A stretch of DNA of 31,969 bases from a virus, in IMG/VR virus record IMGVR_UViG_3300021962_000393, positions 1-31,969 of that record, one strand, 5' to 3'. Below, in pieces: positions 1 through 7,944 of the stretch; position 1 is the first letter of the stretch, and every line of letters starts with the position of its first letter. A program made the position numbers and the translations under genes. The notes below the pieces were generated by a model. That model saw only the letters and a program-made list of their open reading frames with translations, did no database searches and was not told where the DNA came from.

Positions 1-92
1 GGCTTCACAGCATCCGCTGCTTAACCCAACTCACTTCCGCGAGATGGCGACTTGCGTGTATTACATATTGACCAATCCAGGACAATACACAA

Positions 93-120
93 ATTGTATC
101 TATTTTTTTCCTAATGTCAA
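93..120 (-). promoter_or_regulatory. Predicted sigma70-type promoter reading out of the left edge
   Basis: On the minus strand a perfect -35 box TTGACA (120-115) is followed after 16 nt by a -10 box TACAAT (98-93). It sits just past the end of the scaffold gene and points toward position 1. In head operons the gene after the scaffold is normally the major capsid protein, so this is probably a dedicated capsid promoter; that gene is outside the window and this is inference. The remaining bases down to position 1 would be its untranslated leader; I see no start codon with a good ribosome binding site there. Confidence 0.6.
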
Positions 121-124
121 GTGG

Positions 125-862
125 TCACAAACCGTTTTGCTGTAACCGAGCCATAGCTTTTTCTCTAGGAGTGGCAGTTGACGACAAAGAACTTGGAATG
201 CCATTAGGGCTTGACGGTGGCATAGAAGCGTTGCCGGCTTGACGACGTTGGACAATTGATTGCGCCTGCTTCAGAATTTGGTTTTCCATATCCTGAACAG
301 CAGCCTTAAGATCAAGGTCTGGTCGGTTAGTGGCAGCAATGATTACAGCATGAGCCAAAGGTGTTTCTGGCTCATAGCCGAGTTCGCGCAGGTCGGTGTC
401 AATCTGGGCCTGGTAGCGAGCAACATCTTGTTGTTCCTGGTACGACTGCAATTTCTGCGTTACTAAACGCTCAACTTGGTCAGGTGTAAGATTTGCAGCT
501 TGGCCTTGCTGATAAGCCTGGTTGACTACTGCTTGTTCGTTGCCGCTAAGGTAAGCGTCAAAACGGTCACCAGCTAATGTCTTGGCGTTGTCGACCATCC
601 ATTTGATAGCAGTTTCCTGATCACCAGCAGCCCATGCGTTAGCAAATTGGGCAACTGCCTGAGCATCGTCAGGGTGCATTCTGTCAAATGTCTGGCGGAT
701 TGGCTTATAACGTTCACGTTCTTTGATGCGGTCTTGCACCTCTGTTTTATAACGTTCTTCCCAATTCGTGTCTGCTTGCTCGACAGGTGCTTCAGCTTCC
801 GCAGGAATATCGTTTAAAAAATCAAACGAAGAATCCCCACCAGTATCTTGTATATCGCTCAT
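125..862 (-). CDS. Capsid scaffolding protein
   Basis: The 245-aa product is acidic, rich in Gln, Ala and Asp, has no cysteine, and is predicted to be mostly helical. An acidic N-terminus (1-35) is followed by a charged helical region (35-90), a Gln-rich helix (110-150), and a C-terminal part with a Ser/Pro linker (210-230) and a short basic end. This composition and the position directly downstream of the portal gene fit a scaffold that guides procapsid assembly and then leaves the head. A strong ribosome binding site (AGGAGG, 5 nt before ATG) fixes the start. The gap to the portal stop is 15 nt, so the two are co-transcribed. Scaffolds diverge quickly, so the call rests on composition and gene order rather than a motif. 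Confidence 0.75.
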   Translation of the reverse strand: MSDIQDTGGDSSFDFLNDIPAEAEAPVEQADTNWEERYKTEVQDRIKERERYKPIRQTFDRMHPDDAQAVAQFANAWAAGDQETAIKWMVDNAKTLAGDRFDAYLSGNEQAVVNQAYQQGQAANLTPDQVERLVTQKLQSYQEQQDVARYQAQIDTDLRELGYEPETPLAHAVIIAATNRPDLDLKAAVQDMENQILKQAQSIVQRRQAGNASMPPSSPNGIPSSLSSTATPREKAMARLQQNGL

Positions 863-877
863 TTGTCCTCCTGATTG

Positions 878-2896
878 TTATTCTAGACCAGTATCCCCTG
901 GTGCCATTGGTTCTGATTGACTCATCATATCTACTGTCTGCTGCTGGCCGATTGTGTTATTGGTAAAGCCAGGCTGACTTCCTACAAGAGCTTCAGCTGC
1001 CTGCCCAGACATACCACCCGAAAGTGTCATTGCCTGTTGAGCTGTAGGTTGTAAGCCTTGTTGCATAGCTGCTTGAGCATCAAGCGCTGCTTGCGTATCA
1101 CCTTGGAGCATTCTCAAGTGCGCCATTACGTGAAGATCGATAATCTCTTTTGCAGCCGGTTCAGCCATTTCGTAAGCAGGTGACTTGCGCTGACGGTTGT
1201 GAATATTGATATGAACGTCGTGCATATCGAAATCTTCCGGTACAACTGGCACAGCCTGCATGAGCAACCCGTTCTCCCATTCAGCTTTCCCAGCGTCAGG
1301 GTCAACTTGCAATAAGTAAGCTTTAGGATCAGGAAGGTCCAACATTTTAGCCATAGCGATTGGGTCGACGTTTTGGAACGCTTGAGGGAATCTGTCGGCC
1401 AGCGACGTAAGGATTGATTGAGTAGCCAGTTTGCTGCGAGGGCTAGTAGCGTCAAGCGGAACAACAACTTTAGGGTTTTTATCAATGTCTTTTGCGCCCC
1501 AACTGATATCAAGAGGTAGTTTGTGTTCCGTCATAACAGTAATCTGCCGTTGCATGCCAGTATTTTCGGCGTTCATACGGTAAAGGCTTAGCGTCATTGT
1601 GGCAATTTCTCCCCAACCTTTTGCTTGGTCGCGGGCCATAGGGCCAAGTGGAGTATCGTCTTTTTCTGCCAACAACGACAAAGCAAGACCAGAGTTGCGG
1701 TCGCCAGGTGCTTGACCACGACTTACTGAGTGCGTATGAAAAATGTCGTCAAGTTCCATTTCAAGAGAAACAGCTTCTTGGCTAATCCAACGAGGTACGT
1801 CAGGAGCTGTTTGCCAATGCGGTTCACCAAGCTCAGCGTTGTATTCAAGTGTGTCGCCTGGATCAACGGTTACGGTGTCTGCGTCGTCGATAGATCCAGC
1901 AGGAATCATCAAACGTGCGTTAGCGGCCTTGCGCATGTGCTCCATAATTGTAGAGCGTGCGCGATTGTATGCGTACTGGATATCGCGCGCAGGCGTAAGA
2001 AGAGTGTGGCCAACCCAAGTATTAGGGATTTTCTTTTGACGGAACAAAACAAGGTTAAGCGTCTTAAAAGGAAAAGGCCATTGGTCTTCCTGCAATACAA
2101 CTTTGCCGTTGACTACGTGCACAACGCAACCAGGAGTGGTGGCGGTAGGGCGCTCGTAGTAAACATAAACCAAAGTGGTGCGAGGTGGCTGCCCGCTTGG
2201 TCGCCTAATTAAAAGGCTGCGCGACCTGGTGCTCATCATTGCTTCTGCGTCTGGCGCAGGTTCCCAATCAAGGCCATAACGTTCTTGTACTTGTTTTGGC
2301 GGCAGAGAAGTGCAGCGCATCCACCAACGTGAATCTTTAGCATCTTGCGTACCTGGCTCTAAGGTGAATTCATTAATGCCAAGTGGCGTAAGTCTAATGC
2401 CGCCTTCGGGGATGGTAATACCAGTTTCAGGGTCGACCATTGCATCTTCACCAAGGTCAGGGTCCCATTCAACAGATACGCCAGCTGCTCCACCAAACAA
2501 TGTTTGCAACATGGTCATTTCGCGGGTTACTTCCCAATCGCGATCATGCTGTTCACCGATAAGCAGCTGTTCCTGTAAATGTTGGCGACGCATTGAAGCA
2601 TCGTCAGTACCCGTAGGCTGCACTTCAAAAAACAGTTCAGAACGAATCATGCGCGCCAAAAGGCTGCCGCAACGTGGGCCAAACTTGTCAACAGTAATAC
2701 GGCTATTGCGCTCAGAGTCGTTTGCGTAATCAAGCTCTTGGATCAAGTTGCGCGTTACATCCCACCAAACCCATTGGTGGCCAAGATAATAAGAACCGTT
2801 AAGCCAATAATCGCGTCGTTCTTTTACAAGATACTGGTCGGCATCAAACCACATCGATTTAATTTTTTCCGGCGTAGGTGGGCTCCATTCATTCAT
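878..2896 (-). CDS. Portal protein (P22-like type)
   Basis: The 672-aa product lies two small genes after the large terminase and directly before the scaffold, the normal place of the portal. Portals form a dodecameric ring at one capsid vertex through which DNA is packaged and ejected. The N-terminal 100 residues contain an aromatic stretch (WWDVTRNLIQ) and a region with conserved-looking charged residues (NSRITVDKFGPRCGSLLARM), as in long portals of podoviruses. The last 80 residues are Gln/Met/Gly-rich, like the C-terminal barrel or tail of long portals. The length is near the roughly 725 aa of P22 gp1 and longer than most siphovirus portals. The ATG overlaps the upstream stop (ATGA). Portal identity is secure from context; the P22-like subtype is less certain. 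Confidence 0.85.
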   Translation of the reverse strand: MNEWSPPTPEKIKSMWFDADQYLVKERRDYWLNGSYYLGHQWVWWDVTRNLIQELDYANDSERNSRITVDKFGPRCGSLLARMIRSELFFEVQPTGTDDASMRRQHLQEQLLIGEQHDRDWEVTREMTMLQTLFGGAAGVSVEWDPDLGEDAMVDPETGITIPEGGIRLTPLGINEFTLEPGTQDAKDSRWWMRCTSLPPKQVQERYGLDWEPAPDAEAMMSTRSRSLLIRRPSGQPPRTTLVYVYYERPTATTPGCVVHVVNGKVVLQEDQWPFPFKTLNLVLFRQKKIPNTWVGHTLLTPARDIQYAYNRARSTIMEHMRKAANARLMIPAGSIDDADTVTVDPGDTLEYNAELGEPHWQTAPDVPRWISQEAVSLEMELDDIFHTHSVSRGQAPGDRNSGLALSLLAEKDDTPLGPMARDQAKGWGEIATMTLSLYRMNAENTGMQRQITVMTEHKLPLDISWGAKDIDKNPKVVVPLDATSPRSKLATQSILTSLADRFPQAFQNVDPIAMAKMLDLPDPKAYLLQVDPDAGKAEWENGLLMQAVPVVPEDFDMHDVHINIHNRQRKSPAYEMAEPAAKEIIDLHVMAHLRMLQGDTQAALDAQAAMQQGLQPTAQQAMTLSGGMSGQAAEALVGSQPGFTNNTIGQQQTVDMMSQSEPMAPGDTGLE

Positions 2897-3111
2897 GGAC
2901 CAACTCCTTCACTTGGGTTGCGCCACGCAGAATGTTTTTCAGGTTTTTCAATATCTTTTTTTCTTTTCATTTTGCGTGCTTCTTGGTTGTTGAGTAATAC
3001 CAAATCTTGCGCATGACGCGCAATGACCATATTAGTCAATCTACGATTCTCACGCACAACATACATCAAAGCAACCGCGTTGGCTATGCCAAGCAATGCA
3101 GCAACGATCAT
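2893..3111 (-). CDS. Small single-pass membrane protein, unknown function
   Basis: The 72-aa product has an uncharged N-terminal hydrophobic segment (residues 1-20, with ALLGIANAVALMYVV) followed by a strongly basic, hydrophilic tail rich in Lys, Arg and Glu. This predicts one membrane helix with a cytoplasmic tail. It is locked between its neighbours by ATGA overlaps at both ends, so it is translated together with the portal gene. I do not recognise a family. Small membrane proteins in head operons can be virion components or affect the host membrane, but nothing in the sequence decides this. Confidence 0.7.
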   Translation of the reverse strand: MIVAALLGIANAVALMYVVRENRRLTNMVIARHAQDLVLLNNQEARKMKRKKDIEKPEKHSAWRNPSEGVGP

Positions 3112-3515
3112 TTAAGCGCATCCTTGGACACAACTTCAAACGACTTAATGTCCTTAGGTGTAATTTTTTGCTGAGGCAATGGATTAATTTCTTTTACAAT
3201 TGTCAAAGCATTTTCCAACTCTGCAATGCGCGCTAGCAACAAAGCGTTATTTTGACTTACGTCAGCCAATGATTCTTCTAAAGACGCAACAGTACCAGCT
3301 GGTTTCATCTCAAGATTGCGTGAGTCAAGAACCATTTGCGCGCAAGTAACTGCACAATCAGCACAAATGTAAAACCTACGGTTGTGCGATGGGTTTGGAT
3401 CGTCTGGGGCGTTTTGCCAATCCAAGTCAATACCTGTATCAATAGTCGGCAAATGGCTTGAACCGCACAAACTACATACTCCAGGCAAAAATAAATACTG
3501 AGTTGTTACTAACAT
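3108..3515 (-). CDS. Putative zinc-ribbon protein with C-terminal coiled coil
   Basis: With the start at 3515 the product is 135 aa. Two CxxC pairs (CSLC at 14-17 and CADC at 51-54) are spaced like the knuckles of a zinc ribbon, and residues 75-105 form a Leu/Ala/Glu-rich segment likely to be a coiled coil. The frame is open five codons further upstream, but GGAGG lies four nucleotides before the ATG at 3515 and overlaps the terminase stop codon, so that start is preferred. It sits between the large terminase and the portal. A zinc-binding adaptor for DNA or protein is possible, but its role is unknown. Confidence 0.75.
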   Translation of the reverse strand: MLVTTQYLFLPGVCSLCGSSHLPTIDTGIDLDWQNAPDDPNPSHNRRFYICADCAVTCAQMVLDSRNLEMKPAGTVASLEESLADVSQNNALLLARIAELENALTIVKEINPLPQQKITPKDIKSFEVVSKDALK

Positions 3516-3516
3516 G

Positions 3517-5118
3517 TTACCTCCATACATTTTTTCTTTTTCCTTGGCGATCCAGTTTTTCCATAAATTTTTGGACTTTGCCTTCGGCCCCTTCTTTGTA
3601 TTGCTTTTTCTCCTTGCGCGACAATTCGTATGGTCGACAAGCTAACAAATAGCGTAGCGCGTCAACTGCGTGATCTTCGTCTTTTGTGTCAAGATCTTCA
3701 ATGTTTTGTTGCGAATGGCGCATTAAGGGAATAGTTCTAATCAAATTTTGACAACTTGAAAACATCTTTACCCTTACCTTTCCATCGATAGGATGAGGCA
3801 TCATATAACGACGCATATTTTGCCATCCTGCAATACGTGCATTCTTTGCTCTAGCAACTATAACACCTTGAGCATTATATTGCAATGCAACAGTTGTGCC
3901 GAGACCAGCAACGTTAGAAAATGTAGAAGGGTCGATAACTGTCATTAGTATGTTTTCGGCTTTGCCGTGCTCATCTACTGACATACGCTTAACTAAACGA
4001 GCCTGTTCCGCAGTTGTAAGATTTTTTTGGTAAGCCTCTCGATATATGTACATGGTTCCGTCAGATGGGTCCATTGCGCCCCAAAGACAGCAAAAAGGGT
4101 TGGCCGTACCAAAGTCAATGCCTCGATAGCGTTGCCATTCTTTTGGTATGTTGAAAGGTTCTACTACGTGTATCGACCTATCAAACTCGCCAAAATACTG
4201 GCCGGTAAACGTATCCCAATCCCCAAGTAGCTTTTGCCGGCGTTCTACGTCTGGCAGCATCGACAAGTTCTTGCGATATGTAGGGTCAATAAATGGGTTG
4301 TCCATTACGGTTGACGGAACAAAAGCAACAACAAGGTGGTTGTTGGGGTCGTGGTCTATTTCCAGCTTGGCCAACTCGTCAAGATCTTCTGGCAGCGGAA
4401 CTAAACGTACAATATCCGGGTTTTCAAATCCTTCAGAAACATCATACACAACTGCTTGTTTACCGTAATGTGTAGGTGTTACAAGGCTTTGATAAAGGAA
4501 AGTGTGCCCTCGGTCGCCAGGGTTAGTAGCAAATGCAACGTGCGTTTTAACGCCGGCTTCAGCCATTTTGCGGCTTGTACGCAAACGTCCAGAAATCATC
4601 AACATCTGGTAGGCGGTAAACTGCGTAGCTTCGTCAAATGCAATAAAGTCGTATTCAGCTGACATGAATTGGCTTACGTCTTCGTCGCGCGCGCAGTAAC
4701 CATATTCGATAATCGACCCGTTTTCGTACCACCAGGCTTTCATGTTGTCTACTGACCGCAGTTGAGCTTTGACTTTTAGCTGCGAATAGCGCACTTGAGT
4801 ACGAATAATTAATGAACGCCGTAGTTCTGGCAGCGCGGTACGTATCAACAAACTCCTGTGGCCAGGGTATTTAAGTGACAATTCGTGCGCGTGGTAGGTA
4901 ATTAGCTCTGATTTGCCGCCACCAGCTGCACCGCCATATAACAGCCAGTCAGTTTTATTAAGCAATATGTTGGCCCTCATCTGCCTTTCGTTGCCAACCA
5001 ACGACCAAGCAGACAAGTCCTCCTCTAAAAGCTTTAAGTATTCGTCTTGTTCGTGGCTAGTAAGGGCCGCAAACTCCTCGTCACTAAGTAAAAGCTTCTT
5101 GTCAACGGTTATACTCAT
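3517..5118 (-). CDS. Terminase large subunit (packaging ATPase and nuclease)
   Basis: The 533-aa protein has the two-domain layout of phage packaging motors. In the ATPase domain the Walker A loop is GGAAGGGKS (62-70), Walker B is YDFIAFDEA (156-164), and a coupling motif FATNP lies at 196-200. The C-terminal RNase H-like nuclease begins near GIDFGTANP, whose Asp is the first metal ligand, and ends with HAVDALRYLL (483-492), supplying the last acidic residue. It pumps DNA into the procapsid and cuts the concatemer. It starts with an ATGA overlap on the upstream gene and precedes the zinc-ribbon and portal genes. Family assignment is secure; the packaging mode (headful or cos) cannot be read from this sequence. 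Confidence 0.96.
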   Translation of the reverse strand: MSITVDKKLLLSDEEFAALTSHEQDEYLKLLEEDLSAWSLVGNERQMRANILLNKTDWLLYGGAAGGGKSELITYHAHELSLKYPGHRSLLIRTALPELRRSLIIRTQVRYSQLKVKAQLRSVDNMKAWWYENGSIIEYGYCARDEDVSQFMSAEYDFIAFDEATQFTAYQMLMISGRLRTSRKMAEAGVKTHVAFATNPGDRGHTFLYQSLVTPTHYGKQAVVYDVSEGFENPDIVRLVPLPEDLDELAKLEIDHDPNNHLVVAFVPSTVMDNPFIDPTYRKNLSMLPDVERRQKLLGDWDTFTGQYFGEFDRSIHVVEPFNIPKEWQRYRGIDFGTANPFCCLWGAMDPSDGTMYIYREAYQKNLTTAEQARLVKRMSVDEHGKAENILMTVIDPSTFSNVAGLGTTVALQYNAQGVIVARAKNARIAGWQNMRRYMMPHPIDGKVRVKMFSSCQNLIRTIPLMRHSQQNIEDLDTKDEDHAVDALRYLLACRPYELSRKEKKQYKEGAEGKVQKFMEKLDRQGKRKNVWR

Positions 5119-5666
5119 GAACCCCCATCGCCAGCAACGGCACGTAAACCACCTTCAATACGACGTTTTGCCTCAACCTTTAGCTCCTCAAACCTGTTTT
5201 TGCGCTGATCTGCGTCTTCAATAGGCTGATTACTGGAAATGCTGGTTGGTTCACCCATTTCAAGGCGGAGAATATCATGCCAGATTTTTGCCACTTTAGT
5301 AGCTTCTTCTGCTGATTTCATTTCCCATTCGCCGCCCAATACGCGCAAACCGTGGTCCATGATGATGGCAAGGCCGACTTCGGGCAATTCTTCTCGATTT
5401 AGCTCTTTTGTTACACGGCCCAAGCCCAAGCGTGCAATCTGATCTTGCCGCTTGCGGTATTCGTCTACGGCATCAAGCTCAATAATCTTGCTTGTTATCT
5501 TGCGTTCCGTGCGCCTTTGAATGTTTACGTCATTTGCGGCAGCAGACGATTCCTTGGTAAAGCGCGTGTCTTTAAGAACACGTACGTCTTTCACAACGTC
5601 CTCAATGCTTACAATGTCGCTTTCAACTCTTGCCGGCGTTGGCTGAATCTTTTTCGCTTTTGGCAT
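5115..5666 (-). CDS. Unknown protein upstream of TerL, possible small terminase
   Basis: The 183-aa product is highly charged and mostly helical, with a Lys-rich N-terminus, a basic central part (residues 50-95) and an acidic/basic helical C-terminus ending Gly-rich. Its place immediately before the large terminase, with an ATGA overlap, is where the DNA-recognising small subunit usually lies. I see no clear helix-turn-helix in it, whereas the next gene upstream has one, so either could be the small terminase. AAGGAA before the ATG supports this start even though it overlaps the upstream gene by 58 nt in another frame. Confidence 0.75.
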   Translation of the reverse strand: MPKAKKIQPTPARVESDIVSIEDVVKDVRVLKDTRFTKESSAAANDVNIQRRTERKITSKIIELDAVDEYRKRQDQIARLGLGRVTKELNREELPEVGLAIIMDHGLRVLGGEWEMKSAEEATKVAKIWHDILRLEMGEPTSISSNQPIEDADQRKNRFEELKVEAKRRIEGGLRAVAGDGGS

Positions 5667-5917
5667 TCTTTTTCCTTGCGATAGGGGTCTTCGGTAAACC
5701 AGTCAGAACCCCATAATACACATGGATGTAGCCCGAGTCGGCAAGCGTGCTTGTCAGCATCTACATAACTGAGCTTCTTGCCTCGATGCCATGCTTGGAA
5801 TGTTTGACGTTGTAAACCTAAAAACTCCGCAGCATCGCCGGAATCGTAGTTAAATCTCTCCATTGCGTGTTTATATAACGGTACGGAAGAATAACGCATG
5901 CGCAGCAATAAGGTCAT
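5609..5917 (-). CDS. Helix-turn-helix DNA-binding protein, possible small terminase
   Basis: The 102-aa product contains a compact predicted helix-turn-helix: residues 26-45 (SGDAAEFLGLQRQTFQAWHR) look like a positioning helix, turn and recognition helix, followed by a second helical stretch (SYVDADKHACRLGLHP). The C-terminus is very basic (KRKRFSQRRQE). This fits a small transcription regulator or the DNA-binding part of a small terminase. It starts on an ATGA overlap with the WhiB gene, and its last 19 codons overlap the next gene in another frame. Both frames look like real protein there, so the overlap is probably genuine. Confidence 0.7.
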   Translation of the reverse strand: MTLLLRMRYSSVPLYKHAMERFNYDSGDAAEFLGLQRQTFQAWHRGKKLSYVDADKHACRLGLHPCVLWGSDWFTEDPYRKEKECQKRKRFSQRRQELKATL

Positions 5918-6666
5918 GATTCTGCCTTAGCTGTGTCAAAGTGGTGCTTCCATACGCGCATTGCAAGCTCTGCGGTGCCGGAGATAGCAGCGTTTTCTTG
6001 TGCGGTAATAGCCCCGGTAGCAGCGCCCTTGTTGGCAAGGTCCATCACGTACGATGCGCCCATAAACATAAGAGCGCAAGTGCGCGCGTCAAGTGGGTCT
6101 TCCCACCCAGCAATAATCATTGCAGCGCTGGCCTGAGCGGTTAAAGAGCTTGGCTCAAGTGATTTAGTGGCATTCATTAATAGTTTTACGTTTTTAGGTA
6201 CGTTTTTCTTTTCCATTGGTGTCTTTGTCTTTCTTGTTGCAACTCTTGCTGGGTCTATTGTGTAGTCGGTTAACAACCCTGCCATGTAGATATTTGGCTG
6301 TTTTGTTACCGTTTGGTCTTTAATCGGGCGGGCTGGGCGGTCCGTTCGACTTCTAGTTATAATTATTGGTTTTGGCTCAGGTACATGCTTGTGACCGCGA
6401 TTGCGTATTTCAAGTCGTTCTTTTGGGCTCAACCCGCCAAACATGCCAAACTTGTCTTCGTCAGCAGAAAACGTTAAAGCAAAGTTTAAGCAGTCCTTTT
6501 TGACGGAACATTGGTTACATATTTCCCTGGCGTGCGCAAAGTAATCGCGGCCTTGTGGAACTTCAGGAAACCAAAGATCCGTAGGGTAACCCCTACAAAG
6601 AGCTTTTTGTACCCACTCAGAATGGTTCTTCTGGTGAGGTATCATAGGCGACTGGTTTCGTGACAT
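5914..6666 (-). CDS. WhiB-family iron-sulfur regulator with long C-terminal extension
   Basis: The N-terminal 90 residues of this 250-aa protein match the WhiB (Wbl) domain: four cysteines C24, C50, C53 and C59 in the C-Xn-C-X2-C-X5-C arrangement that holds a [4Fe-4S] cluster, followed by the turn GMFGG (74-78) and a basic helix (PKERLEIRNRGHK). WhiB proteins are confined to Actinobacteria and their phages and act with the primary sigma factor, so this ties the phage to an actinobacterial host. Residues 100-250 are extra: a basic linker, then an Ala/Met-rich helical domain not found in ordinary WhiB proteins of about 80-130 aa. The first 17 codons overlap the end of the SSB gene; a start at codon 8 is possible but lacks a ribosome binding site. 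Confidence 0.9.
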   Translation of the reverse strand: MSRNQSPMIPHQKNHSEWVQKALCRGYPTDLWFPEVPQGRDYFAHAREICNQCSVKKDCLNFALTFSADEDKFGMFGGLSPKERLEIRNRGHKHVPEPKPIIITRSRTDRPARPIKDQTVTKQPNIYMAGLLTDYTIDPARVATRKTKTPMEKKNVPKNVKLLMNATKSLEPSSLTAQASAAMIIAGWEDPLDARTCALMFMGASYVMDLANKGAATGAITAQENAAISGTAELAMRVWKHHFDTAKAES

Positions 6667-7018
6667 TCTTGCTAGTTCCCCCCTGGCGAGATATTTCTGT
6701 TTGGCAAAAGCGCAAGTTCACGCCAATTTCGTTAGCAATAAGCTCTACGCTCAAACCTTTGCCGCCGTCACGCTTTTCGTATGCTCTTTTCTCAAGGCGG
6801 CCAATAACAATGACTCGATCGCCTTTTTGTACGGATGCAACGGTATTTTCAGCTAATTCGCCAAATGCCACAACATCGTGCCAAATAGTAGCTTCTTCTG
6901 CGTTTTTGTCGTTGCGGTTCTTGGTAGCGACTGTCATTTTGCATACAGCCTTACCGCTTGCGCTAAACGCAAGTTCCGGGTCTTTACCAATGTTGCCGAT
7001 GATGGTTAAGTTATTCAT
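6617..7018 (-). CDS. ssb: Single-stranded DNA-binding protein
   Basis: The 133-aa product is a bacterial-type SSB. It opens with the OB-fold signature MNNLTIIGNIGKDPEL, continues with the TVATKNRN and WHDVVAFGELAENTV strands and the KGDRVIVIGRLEKRAYE segment. It ends in the short acidic-hydrophobic tip EEPF, equivalent to the host SSB tail that recruits replication and repair proteins. It coats single-stranded DNA during phage replication and recombination and would work with the RecT-like protein at 14654-15514. AAAGGAG before the ATG is a strong ribosome binding site, and the start overlaps the upstream stop by 8 nt. It is unusual that it lies in the same leftward operon as terminase and portal. 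Confidence 0.95.
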   Translation of the reverse strand: MNNLTIIGNIGKDPELAFSASGKAVCKMTVATKNRNDKNAEEATIWHDVVAFGELAENTVASVQKGDRVIVIGRLEKRAYEKRDGGKGLSVELIANEIGVNLRFCQTEISRQGGTSKNVTKPVAYDTSPEEPF

Positions 7019-7211
7019 TTAGCTCCTTTAGGGCTTTTCTGGCATTTTTAAGTGCATGTTCAAGGTGATCGCTTTGATCTATCATTGCGCGCCAATCTGC
7101 TTTAAAATGCTCAAGATCATGGCGTAAACGCTCAATTTCTTCAGCTGCTTCTTCGCACAAAACACTATTTGTACGTTGGCCACGCAATCTTTCTACAATA
7201 TCGTCCATCAT
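7011..7211 (-). CDS. Small coiled-coil protein, unknown function
   Basis: The 66-aa product is almost entirely a charged helix (DIVERLRGQRT, LCEEAAEEIERLRHDLEHF). It resembles a widespread type of small phage protein with the DIVERLR...LCEEAA.EIERLR pattern, whose function is unknown. The first codons overlap the upstream stop by 4 nt (ATGA), with GAGGAGG as the ribosome binding site; two adjacent ATGs are both usable. Its end overlaps the SSB start, so it is probably co-translated with SSB. Confidence 0.75.
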   Translation of the reverse strand: MMDDIVERLRGQRTNSVLCEEAAEEIERLRHDLEHFKADWRAMIDQSDHLEHALKNARKALKELNE

Positions 7212-7468
7212 GACTTTCCCTCCTCATACGGAAATTTACGCCATACAGACGGCGAATGGTTTTCTTCGACAGCTTCACGGTGTTCTTGGTCATCGTAAAG
7301 CCGTAAAATGTTAATGCAAGGATCTCCGCCCTCAAAAAACTCGTCATCTTCTTCAAGTGACGTTGGCAGCGCGTCGTGGCTGTAGCAACATGGCGGGCTA
7401 ACCCAACCTTTTTGCACGCCAAACTTGATCCATTCGTGTATTTCAGTGTCTTGCGATATTGTGTCCAT
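7208..7468 (-). CDS. Small acidic protein, unknown function
   Basis: The 86-aa product is acidic (EEDDEFFEGGD), contains a Cys-Cys pair and several His and Trp residues, and has no recognised domain. It lies in a chain of small genes, with a 26-nt overlap with the upstream gene and a 4-nt overlap with the downstream one. No strong ribosome binding site precedes the ATG, so translation probably depends on coupling. A frame on the same strand shifted by one (7165-7422) has a less protein-like composition and was not chosen. Confidence 0.6.
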   Translation of the reverse strand: MDTISQDTEIHEWIKFGVQKGWVSPPCCYSHDALPTSLEEDDEFFEGGDPCINILRLYDDQEHREAVEENHSPSVWRKFPYEEGKS

Positions 7469-7670
7469 CTTCAGGCCACCCCTTTATGTTTTGCAAATCT
7501 TTGTTTATATATTTAAAGTACTCATCTTCGTAATCTTGACGGGTCAAATTCTTTTTATTGCCCTGTAATTTGTCAATTTTCACGAGAAGCTTCTTAATGC
7601 GCTTGTTGGCTGCGGCCAATTCTTGTTCTAGGTCGCGACAACGCAATAAAAGGCGCTCAATCTCGGTCAT
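7443..7670 (-). CDS. Small coiled-coil protein, unknown function
   Basis: The product from the ATG at 7670 is 75 aa. Its first 45 residues (ERLLLRCRDLEQELAAANKR, then IKKLLVKIDKLQGNKK) have a heptad pattern of Leu and Ile and should form a coiled coil. The frame is open seven codons upstream, but GGGAG/AGAAAG lies at proper distance before the ATG at 7670 and this shortens the overlap with the upstream gene to 14 nt, so this start is preferred. No family is recognised. Confidence 0.7.
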   Translation of the reverse strand: MTEIERLLLRCRDLEQELAAANKRIKKLLVKIDKLQGNKKNLTRQDYEDEYFKYINKDLQNIKGWPEDGHNIARH

Positions 7671-7920
7671 TTTTAACTTTCTCCCATTCATTTACATAGT
7701 GGTCGACAATTTGTGGGTGATTTTCTTTGACCCAAGCAATTAACGACTCGCGAATCCAGTTTTGTCGAGCTGCAGATTTCTTTCGTGCAGTCTTGCCCTT
7801 TTCTGTTAAGCGATATTCTGCCATATAAAGACGTTGCGCGTTACGACATTCTTCGCATCGGCACTTGAGCCCAACGTAAGTGTAGGGTTTGCCGTGAATT
7901 ATTGGCTTTTTTTCTGTCAT
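7657..7920 (-). CDS. Small basic CxCxxC protein, first gene of the SSB-terminase operon
   Basis: The 87-aa product begins with a Gly/Tyr-rich segment leading into CRCEEC (C20, C22, C25) and RNAQRLY. This arrangement, a HG...KCRC..CR.A pattern, recurs in small actinophage proteins and may bind a metal. The remainder is basic and helical and could contact DNA or RNA; its function is unknown. AAGGAGG five nucleotides before the ATG is a strong ribosome binding site, and a predicted promoter with an operator-like dyad lies just upstream, so this is the first gene of the leftward operon. Confidence 0.8.
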   Translation of the reverse strand: MTEKKPIIHGKPYTYVGLKCRCEECRNAQRLYMAEYRLTEKGKTARKKSAARQNWIRESLIAWVKENHPQIVDHYVNEWEKVKNDRD

Positions 7921-7944
7921 GTTCCTCCTTATATAACTACTACC

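Noticed and set aside
1126-1512. Leu-rich 128-codon frame inside the portal gene
   Set aside because: It is a frame-shifted shadow of the portal coding sequence without a ribosome binding site.
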